Below, piece by piece: positions 32,404 to 41,579 of a stretch of DNA of 64,000 nt. Source of the DNA: Salegentibacter mishustinae. Lineage in GTDB: Bacteria; Bacteroidota; Bacteroidia; Flavobacteriales; Flavobacteriaceae. Location: NCBI RefSeq assembly GCF_002900095.1, contig NZ_LLKN01000002.1, positions 1,302,001-1,366,000 of the forward strand, written 5' to 3'. Position 1 is the stretch's first letter, and every line of letters starts with the position of its first letter. The position numbers and the translations under genes are program-made. Under the pieces are notes generated by a model, which searched no databases, was not told the origin of the DNA, and saw nothing but the letters and a program-made list of their open reading frames with translations.

Positions 32404-34746
32404 TTATAGCAACCATCTAACGGAAACCGAAATGTTTCTCCCAATATTTGAAATGCCATCAGGTTTTAAACGGGAAAGATGTGAGATATAATCTTTATTT
32501 AAAATATTATTTCCACTTACTCCAATTATCATTTCAGTTGAATTAATAGCAAACTGTCCTCCAAATCCGGCACCTAGAAGACCGTAGCCTCCGGTTCTGG
32601 TTTCAAAAGCACTCACATTATTTTGATCAAAAACATTTTTTAATCGAATAAATGCATATTTGCTATAAATTTTTTCATCTACGTCTTCAAACTCTACTCT
32701 AAAAGTATTGGTTAAAGAGTTCGCCGGAATTAATGGTAGGTATTCACCATTATTTCTTTTTCCAGTCACTGTTTCGAAACTACTTTCCAGGTGTAACCAA
32801 TCTAATGGGTGAGGGTGAATGTGAAGCCCGATTTCTCCACCATACAATTCAGCATTATTCTGTGTATACTCAAAAACGGGATTTACTTCAATCAATTCTC
32901 CGGTGGGTTGTAAGTAGATATAATCGCTTATTGAGTTATGAAAACCGTTTACGAAAGCTTCAAAATGCTTATTTCTCCATTCTAAAGATAGATCTACCTG
33001 GAAATTTTGTTCGTTTTCAAGGGTTTGATCTCCAATTTCATATCTATTAGTCCCGTGGTGAGCTCCATTAGAAGTCAGTTCAGATAGGTTAGGAGCTCTA
33101 AAACCAGTAGCAAGATTTAAACGAGCACTTAGTCTATCTGTAATAATATATTTTGCCCCTATGGCTCCATTTATACTTTTGTAAGACCTATCTACAGCTG
33201 CAATTTCTCCGCTTTCGTGGGCGTGTTCACCCTCGTCTGCATATTCTTCTTCACTGTGTTCATCTTCGTGAGGCTCTACCGCTTCGCTATCGATATTTCG
33301 TATATCATATCTAAGTCCTCCTTGAAAATCCCACTTATCAAAATGCACGTGGGTAGTAGCAAATACGCCAAAATCTGTAGTTGTTGCATCGGGAATTAAA
33401 ATCTCTTCACCGTAATTTGTATTGGTTTGGTGCATTCCCTGAACTCCCAAGATGGTTTCAAACCTTCCAGTTCGTGGTAAAATATATTTTAAGTTATAAT
33501 TTAAAGTTTCAAGATGCATCTCTAACGCAGGATGATCTACACCTTCTTCTTCGTGCTCTTCTTCAGCGTGTTCTTCCTCACCTTCGTGCTCATGTTCCTC
33601 TTCTCCGTGTTCTTCGTGATGATGTTCTTCAAATTCTTTTCGGTCATTATATTGATAACCAATCTTAAAATCCAGACTTGATTTGTTGAAGTAAATCTTG
33701 TTTTCTAAACTTAGAATATGATTATCTATTTCCTGATAGGGAAGAAGAGGGGCTTTATCTGTAGATTGTACACCAATCTCTTCCGGAATTCCAATATTAG
33801 ATTTATTGAAATTGTACCTTAAATCGGTTTTGAATTTAGCATCCTGGTAACCAATTCCGGCTTTAAAATCGGTTTCATTAAAACGGGTATTGGTAACTCT
33901 TTCACCATCTCCTGTCTCATAATCACTATGCGCGGCATAACTCCCCCGAGCAAGAAACTTCAATTTTTCTCCTGAAGTCTTGGCCATCAAACTTCCCTGG
34001 TAACCCTGGGTATTGCTAAAATAATTAACGTCTGCTTCAGCATTGGTTTCATTTTCTGCAGCATAGCGTTCAGGGTTTAGATAAAGTACCCCACCAATAG
34101 CGTCACTCCCATAGAGTAGGGAAGCGGGACCTTTTATAACCTCAACACTTTCTATTCCTTTAGAGCTTATTCCCAGCCCGTGTTCATCCCCATATTGTTG
34201 ATTTTCCAACCGTACGCCCTGGGTGTAGACCAAAACGCGATTAGAACTCAAACCACGTATCACAGGTTTGCCAATTCCCACGCCGGTGGTTAAGCTTTCT
34301 ACCCCGGCAATTTGTGTAATCCCATCGCTTAAAGTGATCGCACCTTTTCGGTTTAATTCTTCCACATTTTCACGCTCTACCCGCATTACATTTTCACTTT
34401 GTAACTGGTGAAAAGGAGTAGAGACGATCACTTCTTCCATTTCTATGGCAGATTTTTCTAAAGTGATGTTTAAACTTGAAGTTTCAGGGAAATCCAGTTC
34501 ATTAGAGTAAGTCGCGAATCCTACCGATGAAACCACAACTTTAAATTTTCCATTAGGAATATTCTGTATGCTAAAATTTCCATCAATATCGGTCATATCG
34601 CCTTTACCGAGTTCTGGGAAATAAATATTTGCGCTAAATACTGGTTCTCCGGTTTCAGCATTGTTAATATTGCCAGAGAAAGTATTCTGAGCATATATAA
34701 TAGGACTCACTGCTAAGAATAGCAATGAGAAAAGTAAACTTTTCAT
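32404..34746 (-). CDS. TonB-dependent outer-membrane receptor, metal-type with His/Glu-rich loop
   Basis: The 780-residue protein has signal peptide MKSLLFSLLFLAVSPIIYAQ, a carboxypeptidase-regulatory-like domain (about 20-105), a plug domain (VIRGLSSNRVLVYTQGVRLENQQYGDEHG, VIKGPASLLYGSDAIGG) and a barrel ending in an aromatic strand. Two loops are very rich in His and Glu (around 375-415 and 490-520). These suggest a metal such as zinc or copper, as in ZnuD-type receptors. It is the last gene of a three-gene operon with a small His/Cys protein and a DUF6787-like protein. Substrate is inference. Confidence 0.88.
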   Translation of the reverse strand: MKSLLFSLLFLAVSPIIYAQNTFSGNINNAETGEPVFSANIYFPELGKGDMTDIDGNFSIQNIPNGKFKVVVSSVGFATYSNELDFPETSSLNITLEKSAIEMEEVIVSTPFHQLQSENVMRVERENVEELNRKGAITLSDGITQIAGVESLTTGVGIGKPVIRGLSSNRVLVYTQGVRLENQQYGDEHGLGISSKGIESVEVIKGPASLLYGSDAIGGVLYLNPERYAAENETNAEADVNYFSNTQGYQGSLMAKTSGEKLKFLARGSYAAHSDYETGDGERVTNTRFNETDFKAGIGYQDAKFKTDLRYNFNKSNIGIPEEIGVQSTDKAPLLPYQEIDNHILSLENKIYFNKSSLDFKIGYQYNDRKEFEEHHHEEHGEEEHEHEGEEEHAEEEHEEEGVDHPALEMHLETLNYNLKYILPRTGRFETILGVQGMHQTNTNYGEEILIPDATTTDFGVFATTHVHFDKWDFQGGLRYDIRNIDSEAVEPHEDEHSEEEYADEGEHAHESGEIAAVDRSYKSINGAIGAKYIITDRLSARLNLATGFRAPNLSELTSNGAHHGTNRYEIGDQTLENEQNFQVDLSLEWRNKHFEAFVNGFHNSISDYIYLQPTGELIEVNPVFEYTQNNAELYGGEIGLHIHPHPLDWLHLESSFETVTGKRNNGEYLPLIPANSLTNTFRVEFEDVDEKIYSKYAFIRLKNVFDQNNVSAFETRTGGYGLLGAGFGGQFAINSTEMIIGVSGNNILNKDYISHLSRLKPDGISNIGRNISVSVRWLL

Positions 34747-34793
34747 AGTAATTTTTTAAATAATTGTACTTCTAACAAATAAAAATCGAAATG

Positions 34794-35111
34794 TTAGGCA
34801 GTCGCTGGCGGACCGCGAAGCTGGAAAGGTAGCTTCTGATAATCACTTAAAAATTGATAAAAATCGAAGAATTGTTTTTTTACCTGCTTTTCTACAAAAG
34901 GTTCAAAATTAATGAAGTTGGCAACTAGTGCAGGGTTTTTATGAAAAGAGTGTAATTCACAGTCAATGCTGCTTGCATGAAAATGCTCATCGGCATAATT
35001 ATAACACAATTCGTGCCCGTGCCCGCTAAAGATATGCGAGAAGCTAATAGCCGCGGGAATTAAAAGTAAAACTCCCAGTGAGATGGCGAATATGTGTTTA
35101 AAGATCTTCAA
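34794..35111 (-). CDS. Small exported His/Cys protein near the metal receptor
   Basis: The 105-residue protein has an N-terminal signal or membrane anchor (IFAISLGVLLLIPAAISF), then a His-rich stretch with Cys (HIFSGHGHELCYNYADEHFH, then CELHSFH). It may bind metal in the periplasm. It ends RGPPATA. It starts 6 bases after the upstream gene and 47 bases before the TonB receptor, so the three are probably one operon for metal uptake. No named family recognised. Confidence 0.65.
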   Translation of the reverse strand: MKIFKHIFAISLGVLLLIPAAISFSHIFSGHGHELCYNYADEHFHASSIDCELHSFHKNPALVANFINFEPFVEKQVKKQFFDFYQFLSDYQKLPFQLRGPPATA

Positions 35112-35117
35112 AAAAAA

Positions 35118-35420
35118 TTATTGAAATAACTTAGCAAGTCCCATTCTACTTAACATTTTCTTCTGGAAAGACCAAAAGAACTGAAACTGGCCAAAGATCC
35201 AGCCGAAGCTAACCAATAATACCTGGTAAATTGGAAAAATCAGGAAAATTCTGGCACTCCAATAAACGGCCCAATGGGAAGTGGTTTCATAAATACCTAA
35301 AAAATTACATAGGGGTTCAGCTAATTTAGCCGATGTAGATCCCGTAATAGCGAATACTATAAGAATTATAAATATTTGCCAATTAGAATCAATACCCCAA
35401 CGCGCTTTTAATTTATTCAT
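35118..35420 (-). CDS. DUF6787-like two-segment membrane protein
   Basis: The 100-residue protein has two membrane helices (about 14-32 and 52-75) and the conserved IFGQFQFFWSFQKKMLSRMG segment at the C-terminus. I recognise this as the DUF6787 family of Flavobacteria with moderate confidence; its function is unknown. It is first in the operon with the His/Cys protein and TonB receptor. A -7 element ends 4 bases before its ATG. Confidence 0.65.
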   Translation of the reverse strand: MNKLKARWGIDSNWQIFIILIVFAITGSTSAKLAEPLCNFLGIYETTSHWAVYWSARIFLIFPIYQVLLVSFGWIFGQFQFFWSFQKKMLSRMGLAKLFQ

Positions 35421-35424
35421 ACGA

Positions 35425-35432
35425 CAAAAGTA
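35425..35432 (-). promoter_or_regulatory. -7 element directly before the receptor operon
   Basis: TACTTTTG on the minus strand ends 4 bases before the ATG at 35420, so transcripts could start at or very near the start codon. No clear TTTG at the usual distance. Confidence 0.45.
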
Positions 35433-35464
35433 CTAAAAGCATTCAAGAATTAAAATAAACACTG

Positions 35465-35884
35465 TTAAATGCGTGTAGGGACAGAGAATTTTTGGTTATA
35501 GTGCCTGCTAAAAAAGACAAAATAATTGTACAACAAGTAATTCACTTCGTAACCATAATCTATGGAAGGATTATAATTTATTTCCTGAAGATAGAGATCA
35601 GGATTATAATTCTGCGGCTGGCTTACCCGTTGATTAAATTCTGATACCAAAAATCTATTTTTGTTTTCTAAATACTGCTGAGAGTAATAACCTTCAGGTC
35701 TCGCGATGGAATTTATAAATAAATTAAAACCGGGCTCAATGATAATTATTTCATATTCTAAACTATCATTAGCAATACGCACGGTGTCCTGATTAGTTTG
35801 AGAATCCCCAAGTTTTCTATCCCTTGTGCTTCCACAACTGTAAACAAATAATCCTAATAATATTATATATATGAAATTTTTCAT
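35465..35884 (-). CDS. DUF6146 family lipoprotein
   Basis: The 139-residue protein has a lipobox (IYIILLGLFVYSC, Cys at about 17). The rest matches the DUF6146 family of Flavobacteria: ND(S)LEYEIIIIEPGF, then YYSQQYLENKN, then a C-terminal NYNPSIDYGYEVNYLLYNYF segment. The mature protein is anchored by lipid in a membrane, probably the periplasmic face. Function is unknown. It stands alone between the receptor operon and the DUF937 gene. Confidence 0.8.
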   Translation of the reverse strand: MKNFIYIILLGLFVYSCGSTRDRKLGDSQTNQDTVRIANDSLEYEIIIIEPGFNLFINSIARPEGYYSQQYLENKNRFLVSEFNQRVSQPQNYNPDLYLQEINYNPSIDYGYEVNYLLYNYFVFFSRHYNQKFSVPTRI

Positions 35885-35983
35885 TCTTGTTCTTTAACTC
35901 AGCTTGTGAGCTTATTTTTTTAATTGAAACTTACTTTTAAAGGTGTTCAGTAAACAAAATAGGACAAAAATTATACCTTATTT

Positions 35984-36604
35984 TTATTTACCACCCAACA
36001 TACCGCCAAGCAAACTTCCACCTTTTTTTCCTTTTTTGCCGCCCAGTACCATTCCTGCGACATCGTCTATCACGCTACCGTCGCCATCGGCATCTAATAA
36101 AGTTTCCACTAAAGATTGATCGTGGGAAGAATTGGATCCCATAACAGAGCCTAGTAAGTCAGATAATCCTGAAGCGCCTATATTATCTTTTCGCTTTTGT
36201 TGCCCTAATAGCCCCATTATAACAGGAGCAGCCATTTCCAAAATTTTGTTTACAGAAGTTTCGTCCATATTTAAAGCTCCGGCAATGGTTTTACTTATTC
36301 CGATTTGCCTGGAACCCAGCACGTGGTTTAAAATCTTACTGCCTTCGCCGGTAAGTTCTTCAGCATCTTTTTCTTCCAGGTTGTTTAAGACGTCACCATT
36401 ATGTTTTTCGCTCTGTAAGGCTTTATCTAAATTTTCAGCACCTTCCGGATCTTTAGTGTTTCGCTTCATCGCACCAAGAATTAATGGCAAAGCCATTCCA
36501 AGGGCTGATGTCACTTTTCCCTTATCTTCAGAAGTTTTTGAACTGGCTTTCTTTACCAGTTCTTCTCCCATTTGTGTGTTCAGTAAATCTAATATAGAAG
36601 CCAT
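35984..36604 (-). CDS. DUF937 domain protein
   Basis: The 206-residue protein has the DUF937 domain at about 1-150. Key pieces are MASILDLLNTQMGEELV, ALGMALPLILGAMKRNT, and a second repeat (MDETSVNKILEMAAPVIMGLLG). A DADGDGSVIDD motif resembling a calcium-binding dockerin-like loop and a Gly/Lys-rich tail follow. No signal peptide. The role is unknown. It starts 64 bases after serA but probably has its own transcript. Confidence 0.85.
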   Translation of the reverse strand: MASILDLLNTQMGEELVKKASSKTSEDKGKVTSALGMALPLILGAMKRNTKDPEGAENLDKALQSEKHNGDVLNNLEEKDAEELTGEGSKILNHVLGSRQIGISKTIAGALNMDETSVNKILEMAAPVIMGLLGQQKRKDNIGASGLSDLLGSVMGSNSSHDQSLVETLLDADGDGSVIDDVAGMVLGGKKGKKGGSLLGGMLGGK

Positions 36605-36668
36605 AAATTATTTTTTTATTGAATTTACGGCTTTTAACCAGTATGAGGCGTTAAAGCTTTACTATAAT

Positions 36669-37676
36669 CTACTTTTTAAAGTGTGAAATTATTTGTTGAG
36701 CAAGTTCTAAACCTATACGCTCCTGTGCCTCAAGAGTAGAAGCGCCAATGTGCGGACTCAAAGAAAGCTTTTCGTTCATCAACAATTTTATGGCCGGTCT
36801 TGGTTCTGCTTCAAAAGTGTCTAAACCAGAAAATGAAACCTTACCTTCTTCTATAGCCTCCAAAAGTGCTACTTCATCTATTACGCCGCCGCGGGCGGTA
36901 TTAATTATACCAACTCCGGGTTTCATCGCATCCAGCTCCTTCTTGCCAATTAATGGTTTAGTTTGCGCAGGTACGTGCAGCGTTATAAAATCTGAATGTT
37001 TTATGAGTTCTTCAACAGGCTCAGTTTTAATGGGTATTTCTATACTTTGATGATTGTAAAATTCTAAAGTGATTTTTACTTCTCCTACTTCCTTATCGCT
37101 CGCAATTACTTTCATTCCGAGGCCTAAGGCTATTTTGGCGACTTCTCTACCAATTCTTCCAAAACCAATAATTCCCAGCGTTTTTCCTCTAAGTTCTATT
37201 CCTGCGGAATAAGATTTCTTTAATTCTTTAAAGCGCGATTCACCTTCCAGGGGCATATTCCTATTGGCATCGAATAATTTTCTAACTCCGCTAAAAAGAT
37301 GGGCAAAAACAAGTTCTGCCACAGAAGCTGAAGCTGCCTGGGGTGTATTAATAACTTTTATGCCTTTGCTTTCAGCATAGTCTACGGCAATGTTATCTAA
37401 ACCAACGCCGCCACGACCTATTACTTTTAAATTCTTACACGCATCTATAACAGCCTTATCTACCGTGGTGGCACTACGTACCAATAAAACTTTTATGCCT
37501 TTAGAATTAATATAATCGGCAAGTTGTTCCTGGGCAACTTTGGTGCTAACAACTTCAAATCCTGCGTTTTCAAGCTGTTCTATTCCAGCTTTTGCAAGAC
37601 CATCGTTGGCCAAAATTTTAATCTTTTCAGGTTGAGTTGGAGTAGTAGGTTTATTAAAAAAATCTTCAGGTTTCAT
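36669..37676 (-). CDS. serA: D-3-phosphoglycerate dehydrogenase
   Basis: The 335-residue NAD-dependent 2-hydroxyacid dehydrogenase has a substrate-binding domain (LLVRSATTVDKAVID; GRGGVGLDNID-type loop at about 90-100) and an NAD-binding Rossmann domain (IIGFGRIGREVAKI). Catalytic segments include TARGGVIDE and the His in SPHIGAST. It is the short type without ACT or ASB domains, lacking the serine-feedback region. The N-terminal tail MKPEDFFNKPTTP is unusual. The serC gene upstream and the shared intergenic element support serine synthesis. Confidence 0.92.
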   Translation of the reverse strand: MKPEDFFNKPTTPTQPEKIKILANDGLAKAGIEQLENAGFEVVSTKVAQEQLADYINSKGIKVLLVRSATTVDKAVIDACKNLKVIGRGGVGLDNIAVDYAESKGIKVINTPQAASASVAELVFAHLFSGVRKLFDANRNMPLEGESRFKELKKSYSAGIELRGKTLGIIGFGRIGREVAKIALGLGMKVIASDKEVGEVKITLEFYNHQSIEIPIKTEPVEELIKHSDFITLHVPAQTKPLIGKKELDAMKPGVGIINTARGGVIDEVALLEAIEEGKVSFSGLDTFEAEPRPAIKLLMNEKLSLSPHIGASTLEAQERIGLELAQQIISHFKK

Positions 37677-37679
37677 TTA

Positions 37680-37732
37680 TTTTATAATTTAATCCCTGTA
37701 TGGGAATTTTCAGGAATATATTTTCCTGTACG
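37680..37732 (-). repeat. Intergenic element shared with the dihydroorotase-like leader (copy 2)
   Basis: The minus strand carries ACAGG...CCTG, then TTCCCATACAGGGA, then GATTAAATT and the serA ATG about ten bases later. Order, spacing and flanking bases match copy 1 at 20719-20779. Confidence 0.5.
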
Positions 37733-37774
37733 TTTTCAGTTTATTAATACTATTTCAGCTGGTTTTAGGCTTTT

Positions 37775-38839
37775 TTAGGACTGTTTTTCGAGCTTTTGCA
37801 TGGTTTCAACCAGTACTTTTACGCTTTCAATATCTAAGGCGTTATACATAGAAGCCCGATACCCTCCAACACTTCTGTGACCGTTAAGTCCGTTAATGCC
37901 GGCATCTTTCCAAAGTTTGTCAAAATCTTCTTTCTTGCTTTCGTCTACAAGATTAAAAGTGGCATTCATTGTAGACCTGTCTTCAACTTCAGCAAAACCT
38001 TTAAAAAGCGGATTTCTATCTATTTCTTTATAAAGTAGATCGGCTTTTTCGGTATTTCGTTTTTCCATGGCTGCAATTCCGCCGTGATTTTTAATCCATC
38101 TTAGGGTTAAAAGCGAAACATACACCGCGTAAACAGCCGGAGTGTTAAACATACTATCTTTTTCCAGGTGTACATTGTAATTGAGCATAGATGGAATTTC
38201 ACGATCAACTTTTCCTAAAATATCTTCTTTAATTACCACGAGTGTAGTTCCCGCAGGGCCCATATTTTTTTGAGCGCCCGCATAAATAAGATCGAATTTT
38301 GAAAAATCGAGTTCCCTGGAAAATATATCGCTACTCATGTCACACACCAATTGGGCATCAACATCAAGGAAATCTTTTATTTGCGTTCCGAAAATGGTGT
38401 TATTGCTGGTGCAATGAAAATAATCTACATCAGAAGGAATTTGATAATTCTTTGGGATATAATTGAAGTTTTTATCTTTAGAAGAGGCCACTTCAACTAC
38501 TTCGCCAAAAATTTTCGCTTCTTTTATCGCTTTAGAAGACCAGGTACCGGTATTTAGATAAGCTGCTTTTTTAATCAGTAAGTTATAAGCCGTCATTAGA
38601 AATTGCATACTGGCACCTCCTTGCAAAAACAAGGCTTTATAGCCTTTATTTTGAAGCCCTAAAAGTTCCAGAGAAAGGTTTCGGGCTTCTTCCATCACGT
38701 CTACAAAAGCTGTGCTACGATGGGAAATTTCCATAATAGACAAGCCTGAATCCTGGTAATTTAAAATGCCCTGAGCCGCTTCTTTAAAAACTTCCTGCGG
38801 TAAAATACAGGGCCCGGCGCTATAATTATGTTTTTTCAT
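37775..38839 (-). CDS. serC: Phosphoserine aminotransferase
   Basis: The 354-residue PLP enzyme makes phosphoserine from 3-phosphohydroxypyruvate and glutamate. Visible are NYSAGPCILP at the start, LFLQGGASMQF, the PLP lysine K191 in YAGAQKNMGPAG, and NVHLEKDSMFNTPAVYAVY. The C-terminal GHRSVGGYRASMYNAL is the substrate loop. It is in the same direction as serA and the acyl-CoA reductase, with 98 bases to serA. Confidence 0.96.
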   Translation of the reverse strand: MKKHNYSAGPCILPQEVFKEAAQGILNYQDSGLSIMEISHRSTAFVDVMEEARNLSLELLGLQNKGYKALFLQGGASMQFLMTAYNLLIKKAAYLNTGTWSSKAIKEAKIFGEVVEVASSKDKNFNYIPKNYQIPSDVDYFHCTSNNTIFGTQIKDFLDVDAQLVCDMSSDIFSRELDFSKFDLIYAGAQKNMGPAGTTLVVIKEDILGKVDREIPSMLNYNVHLEKDSMFNTPAVYAVYVSLLTLRWIKNHGGIAAMEKRNTEKADLLYKEIDRNPLFKGFAEVEDRSTMNATFNLVDESKKEDFDKLWKDAGINGLNGHRSVGGYRASMYNALDIESVKVLVETMQKLEKQS

Positions 38840-38871
38840 AGTTGGTTTATAAAAGTGGTTAGTCTTATGTT

Positions 38872-39921
38872 TTAAAGTTCTTCTAAAAATTTTAAAGTAT
38901 CTACGCCATCAGCATAATCCCATAATTTTGGTTGTTGGGTTTGGCCAAAATCAACTTCAGCATTTGTTCCTACAACGCATTGCAGGTTTTCTTTATTTTG
39001 CTCAAGCTTTTCCTGTAATTCCTTTTCATCCTCATATTTTTCATAAAACAAGGTGGCGATAGGGGAACCAAAACTTTCGTCTTCTTTTAGAATAAGAAAT
39101 CCGTTTTCCAGCAATTTAAATTCACTCATTAAATACACTGCTTTATTATAATCGTAGTTATTGGAGTATTTAGCTGAATTCAATAAAGTATTCCACGGGT
39201 ACATCGCCTTAAAGAAAGCATCAAAATTATAGTTTTCGGGAACATAAAGTTTAGAAACATTGCGGCAACCTAAACCAAAATATCTAAAAACATCTTCGCT
39301 TAGAGCTTCCAGTTCTTCTTTACTTTCATTACCGGTAAGAATGGCAACCGAATTTCGGTTTTTTCTTATGATATTAGGTTTCCCAGAGAAATAATACTCA
39401 AAATAGCGTGCGGTATTGTTACTTCCGGTAGCGATTACCGCATCAAAATTGGTAAGTTTATCTTCAGTAAATCTTATTCGTTCTTCAAATTCTGGCGCTA
39501 TATTCATTAGAAACCCGGCAATTACCGGTAACAATTGTTTATCGTTAGAAGATTGTTTTACCAGTACTTTATGCCCTGAAATTAAAACCGAAACAAAATC
39601 GTGAAATCCAACTAATGGAATATTGCCGGCCATAATAATGGCTACGGTTTTTTGTTCTGGTTTATCGAATTTATAAGGTTCAAGCCATTGGTCCAAATTG
39701 CTTTGCGTTAGCGCTTTGCTCCATTGCTGAAGTGAAAAAATCACGTTTTCTCGAGTAAACCAGCCATTATAATGAACAGCCTGATCAATTTTATTAATTA
39801 ATTCATTAAAAAATCTTTCGTTTTCAGGCGTTATTTTTATTGAATTATTAGTGGCATCCCCAAAAAGACTCAGGAATTTTCCCACTTGAACAAAATATGA
39901 TTTTCTTTCTTCGATTGTCAT
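38872..39921 (-). CDS. Acyl-CoA reductase, LuxC-like
   Basis: The 349-residue protein belongs to the LuxC/acyl-CoA reductase family within the aldehyde dehydrogenase superfamily. The nucleotide-binding VAIIMAGNIPLVGFHDFVSVLISGHKV region, the KQSSNDK loop and a likely catalytic Cys in FGLGCRNVSKLYVPE near residue 219 are seen. It would reduce an acyl-CoA to aldehyde with NAD(P)H. The substrate is unknown. It begins upstream of serC with a 32-base gap. The divergent ferredoxin could be a redox partner, but this is inference. Confidence 0.8.
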   Translation of the reverse strand: MTIEERKSYFVQVGKFLSLFGDATNNSIKITPENERFFNELINKIDQAVHYNGWFTRENVIFSLQQWSKALTQSNLDQWLEPYKFDKPEQKTVAIIMAGNIPLVGFHDFVSVLISGHKVLVKQSSNDKQLLPVIAGFLMNIAPEFEERIRFTEDKLTNFDAVIATGSNNTARYFEYYFSGKPNIIRKNRNSVAILTGNESKEELEALSEDVFRYFGLGCRNVSKLYVPENYNFDAFFKAMYPWNTLLNSAKYSNNYDYNKAVYLMSEFKLLENGFLILKEDESFGSPIATLFYEKYEDEKELQEKLEQNKENLQCVVGTNAEVDFGQTQQPKLWDYADGVDTLKFLEEL

Positions 39922-39928
39922 TTCCTTA

Positions 39929-39960
39929 TTTGGTTATGATAGCCAATGGCTTTAAATTTG
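39929..39960 (+). promoter_or_regulatory. Promoter of the ferredoxin gene
   Basis: TTTG (39929-39932), 20 bases, then TAAATTTG (39953-39960). It lies just upstream of the divergent acyl-CoA reductase start. The leader to the ATG at 40056 is about 90 bases. Confidence 0.75.
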
Positions 39961-40037
39961 TAGCGCGAAATTAAAACTTAAGGCGGCAAACTCCTAAAAA
40001 ACGACGGGAAATACCAACTAAGTTTTATGATAATTAA

Positions 40038-40409
<372 letters not shown>

Positions 40410-40431
40410 TTTCTGCTGAATTTAGAATATA

Positions 40432-40467
40432 AAAGATCCCGTTTTAGTTGAAATGGGATCTTTTTTT
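40432..40467. terminator. Terminator after ferredoxin
   Basis: An AAAGATCCC / GGGATCTTT stem with a 14-base loop and a long T-run on the plus side. It could also stop the convergent AraC transcript. Confidence 0.85.
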
Positions 40468-40482
40468 ATATAATAGAAATGC

Positions 40483-41361
40483 TTATGAAACCGCGAACTT
40501 AATCTCATTACGATAAACCGAAGGTGACTTGCCGGTAAACTTTTTAAACTGCTTGTTAAAGTGACTAAAATTATTAAAGCCACTTTCAAAGCACACATCG
40601 GTGATACTTATTTGCTTTTCGTGTAGTAATTTTGCAGCGTGTACCAGGCGATATTCGTTCACGAATTGTACAAAAGTTTTTCCAGTCGTTTTTTTGAAAT
40701 ATCTACAAAAAGCCGGCACCGTCATACTCACCACATCGGCAATTTCTTCCAGGGCAATATTTCTTTTAAACTCGTTCTTTACAAAATTAAAGATCACGTT
40801 AATTCTATTGTGATCTTCAAGTTCGGTATCCAGTACAAAGCCTTCGGCATTTAAAAGCGTAAAATCTTTTGCATTTTCCAGCATATTAAGAACATCTAGC
40901 AAACCCAGTAGCCTTTTATAGTTAGTTAATGAGCTTAAGGCTTCTATTTTTTCCCCAATAAGGTTTTTATCTTCTCCGTGAAAAACAATTCCATTTTTGG
41001 CCCGCTCAAGTAAAACCCGCACATTTCTCATTTCAGGAATTTCCCAGAAATTTTTTCCGAGGAAATCGGGACTAAATTGTATTACGGTTTCCTTATCGTT
41101 ATCGGTTAAACTATCTGTAAAGCCGCAATGCGGCAGGTTAGAGCCAATTAGAATAAGATCACCGTGTTGATAGTATGAAATGTGACTTCCAATTTGCCTT
41201 TTTCCCGAGCCCCCATTTACATAAACAAGTTCAATTTCTGGATGGTAGTGCCAAAAAGTATGATTTCTGTTTTGATTCTCCTGGTTAAAACTTTTAAAGG
41301 AAAATGAACTTCCAAAGCTTGGATCGACTTTTTCAAAAGAAGGTTTACTAATTTTTACCAT
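40483..41361 (-). CDS. AraC-family transcriptional regulator
   Basis: The 292-residue protein has an N-terminal cupin-like sensor domain (about 25-110, with HYHPEIELVYVNGG and GDLILIGSNLPHCG). It has a C-terminal pair of AraC helix-turn-helices (about 190-288; IALEEIADVVSMTVPAFCRYFKK and SITDVCFESGFNNFSHFNKQFK). The ligand is probably a sugar or related metabolite. It is divergent from the exported-protein gene at 41580 with a 218-base gap that may hold its binding sites. Confidence 0.92.
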   Translation of the reverse strand: MVKISKPSFEKVDPSFGSSFSFKSFNQENQNRNHTFWHYHPEIELVYVNGGSGKRQIGSHISYYQHGDLILIGSNLPHCGFTDSLTDNDKETVIQFSPDFLGKNFWEIPEMRNVRVLLERAKNGIVFHGEDKNLIGEKIEALSSLTNYKRLLGLLDVLNMLENAKDFTLLNAEGFVLDTELEDHNRINVIFNFVKNEFKRNIALEEIADVVSMTVPAFCRYFKKTTGKTFVQFVNEYRLVHAAKLLHEKQISITDVCFESGFNNFSHFNKQFKKFTGKSPSVYRNEIKFAVS

Positions 41362-41425
41362 ATTGTCAATAAATTAACTTTTATATAATGTGCACTTAAT
41401 ATTCCACTCTAAAACAAAATTAACT

Positions 41426-41433
41426 CAAAAATA
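41426..41433 (-). promoter_or_regulatory. -7 element for the AraC regulator
   Basis: TATTTTTG on the minus strand, 64 bases before the ATG. No good TTTG upstream. Confidence 0.4.
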
Positions 41434-41530
41434 TGCTATTTGTACAATAATTAAGTATTAAATAATTGTAAAGGTTAATAATGAACATTTTCTTGTTTAT
41501 TCACTACTATTCTAAAGGGAAACCCTGGCT

Positions 41531-41538
41531 TATCTTTG
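41531..41538 (+). promoter_or_regulatory. -7 element for the exported protein gene
   Basis: TATCTTTG, 41 bases before the ATG at 41580. It is divergent from the AraC gene, making that regulator a candidate controller. Confidence 0.5.
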
Positions 41539-41579
41539 TAAATGAATACAAGGAGTATTAACAGTTAAAAAACAGTATT

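Noticed and set aside
33381-33668. Plus-strand ORF rich in Leu/Arg/His over the receptor gene
   Set aside because: It is the antisense of the His/Glu-rich loop (GAG/CAC codons read as CTC/GTG); no independent support.
36132-36686. Plus-strand ORF of 184 codons opposite the DUF937 gene
   Set aside because: It lies fully over a gene with a clear family match; its Ser/Pro-rich product is typical of antisense frames in low-GC DNA.
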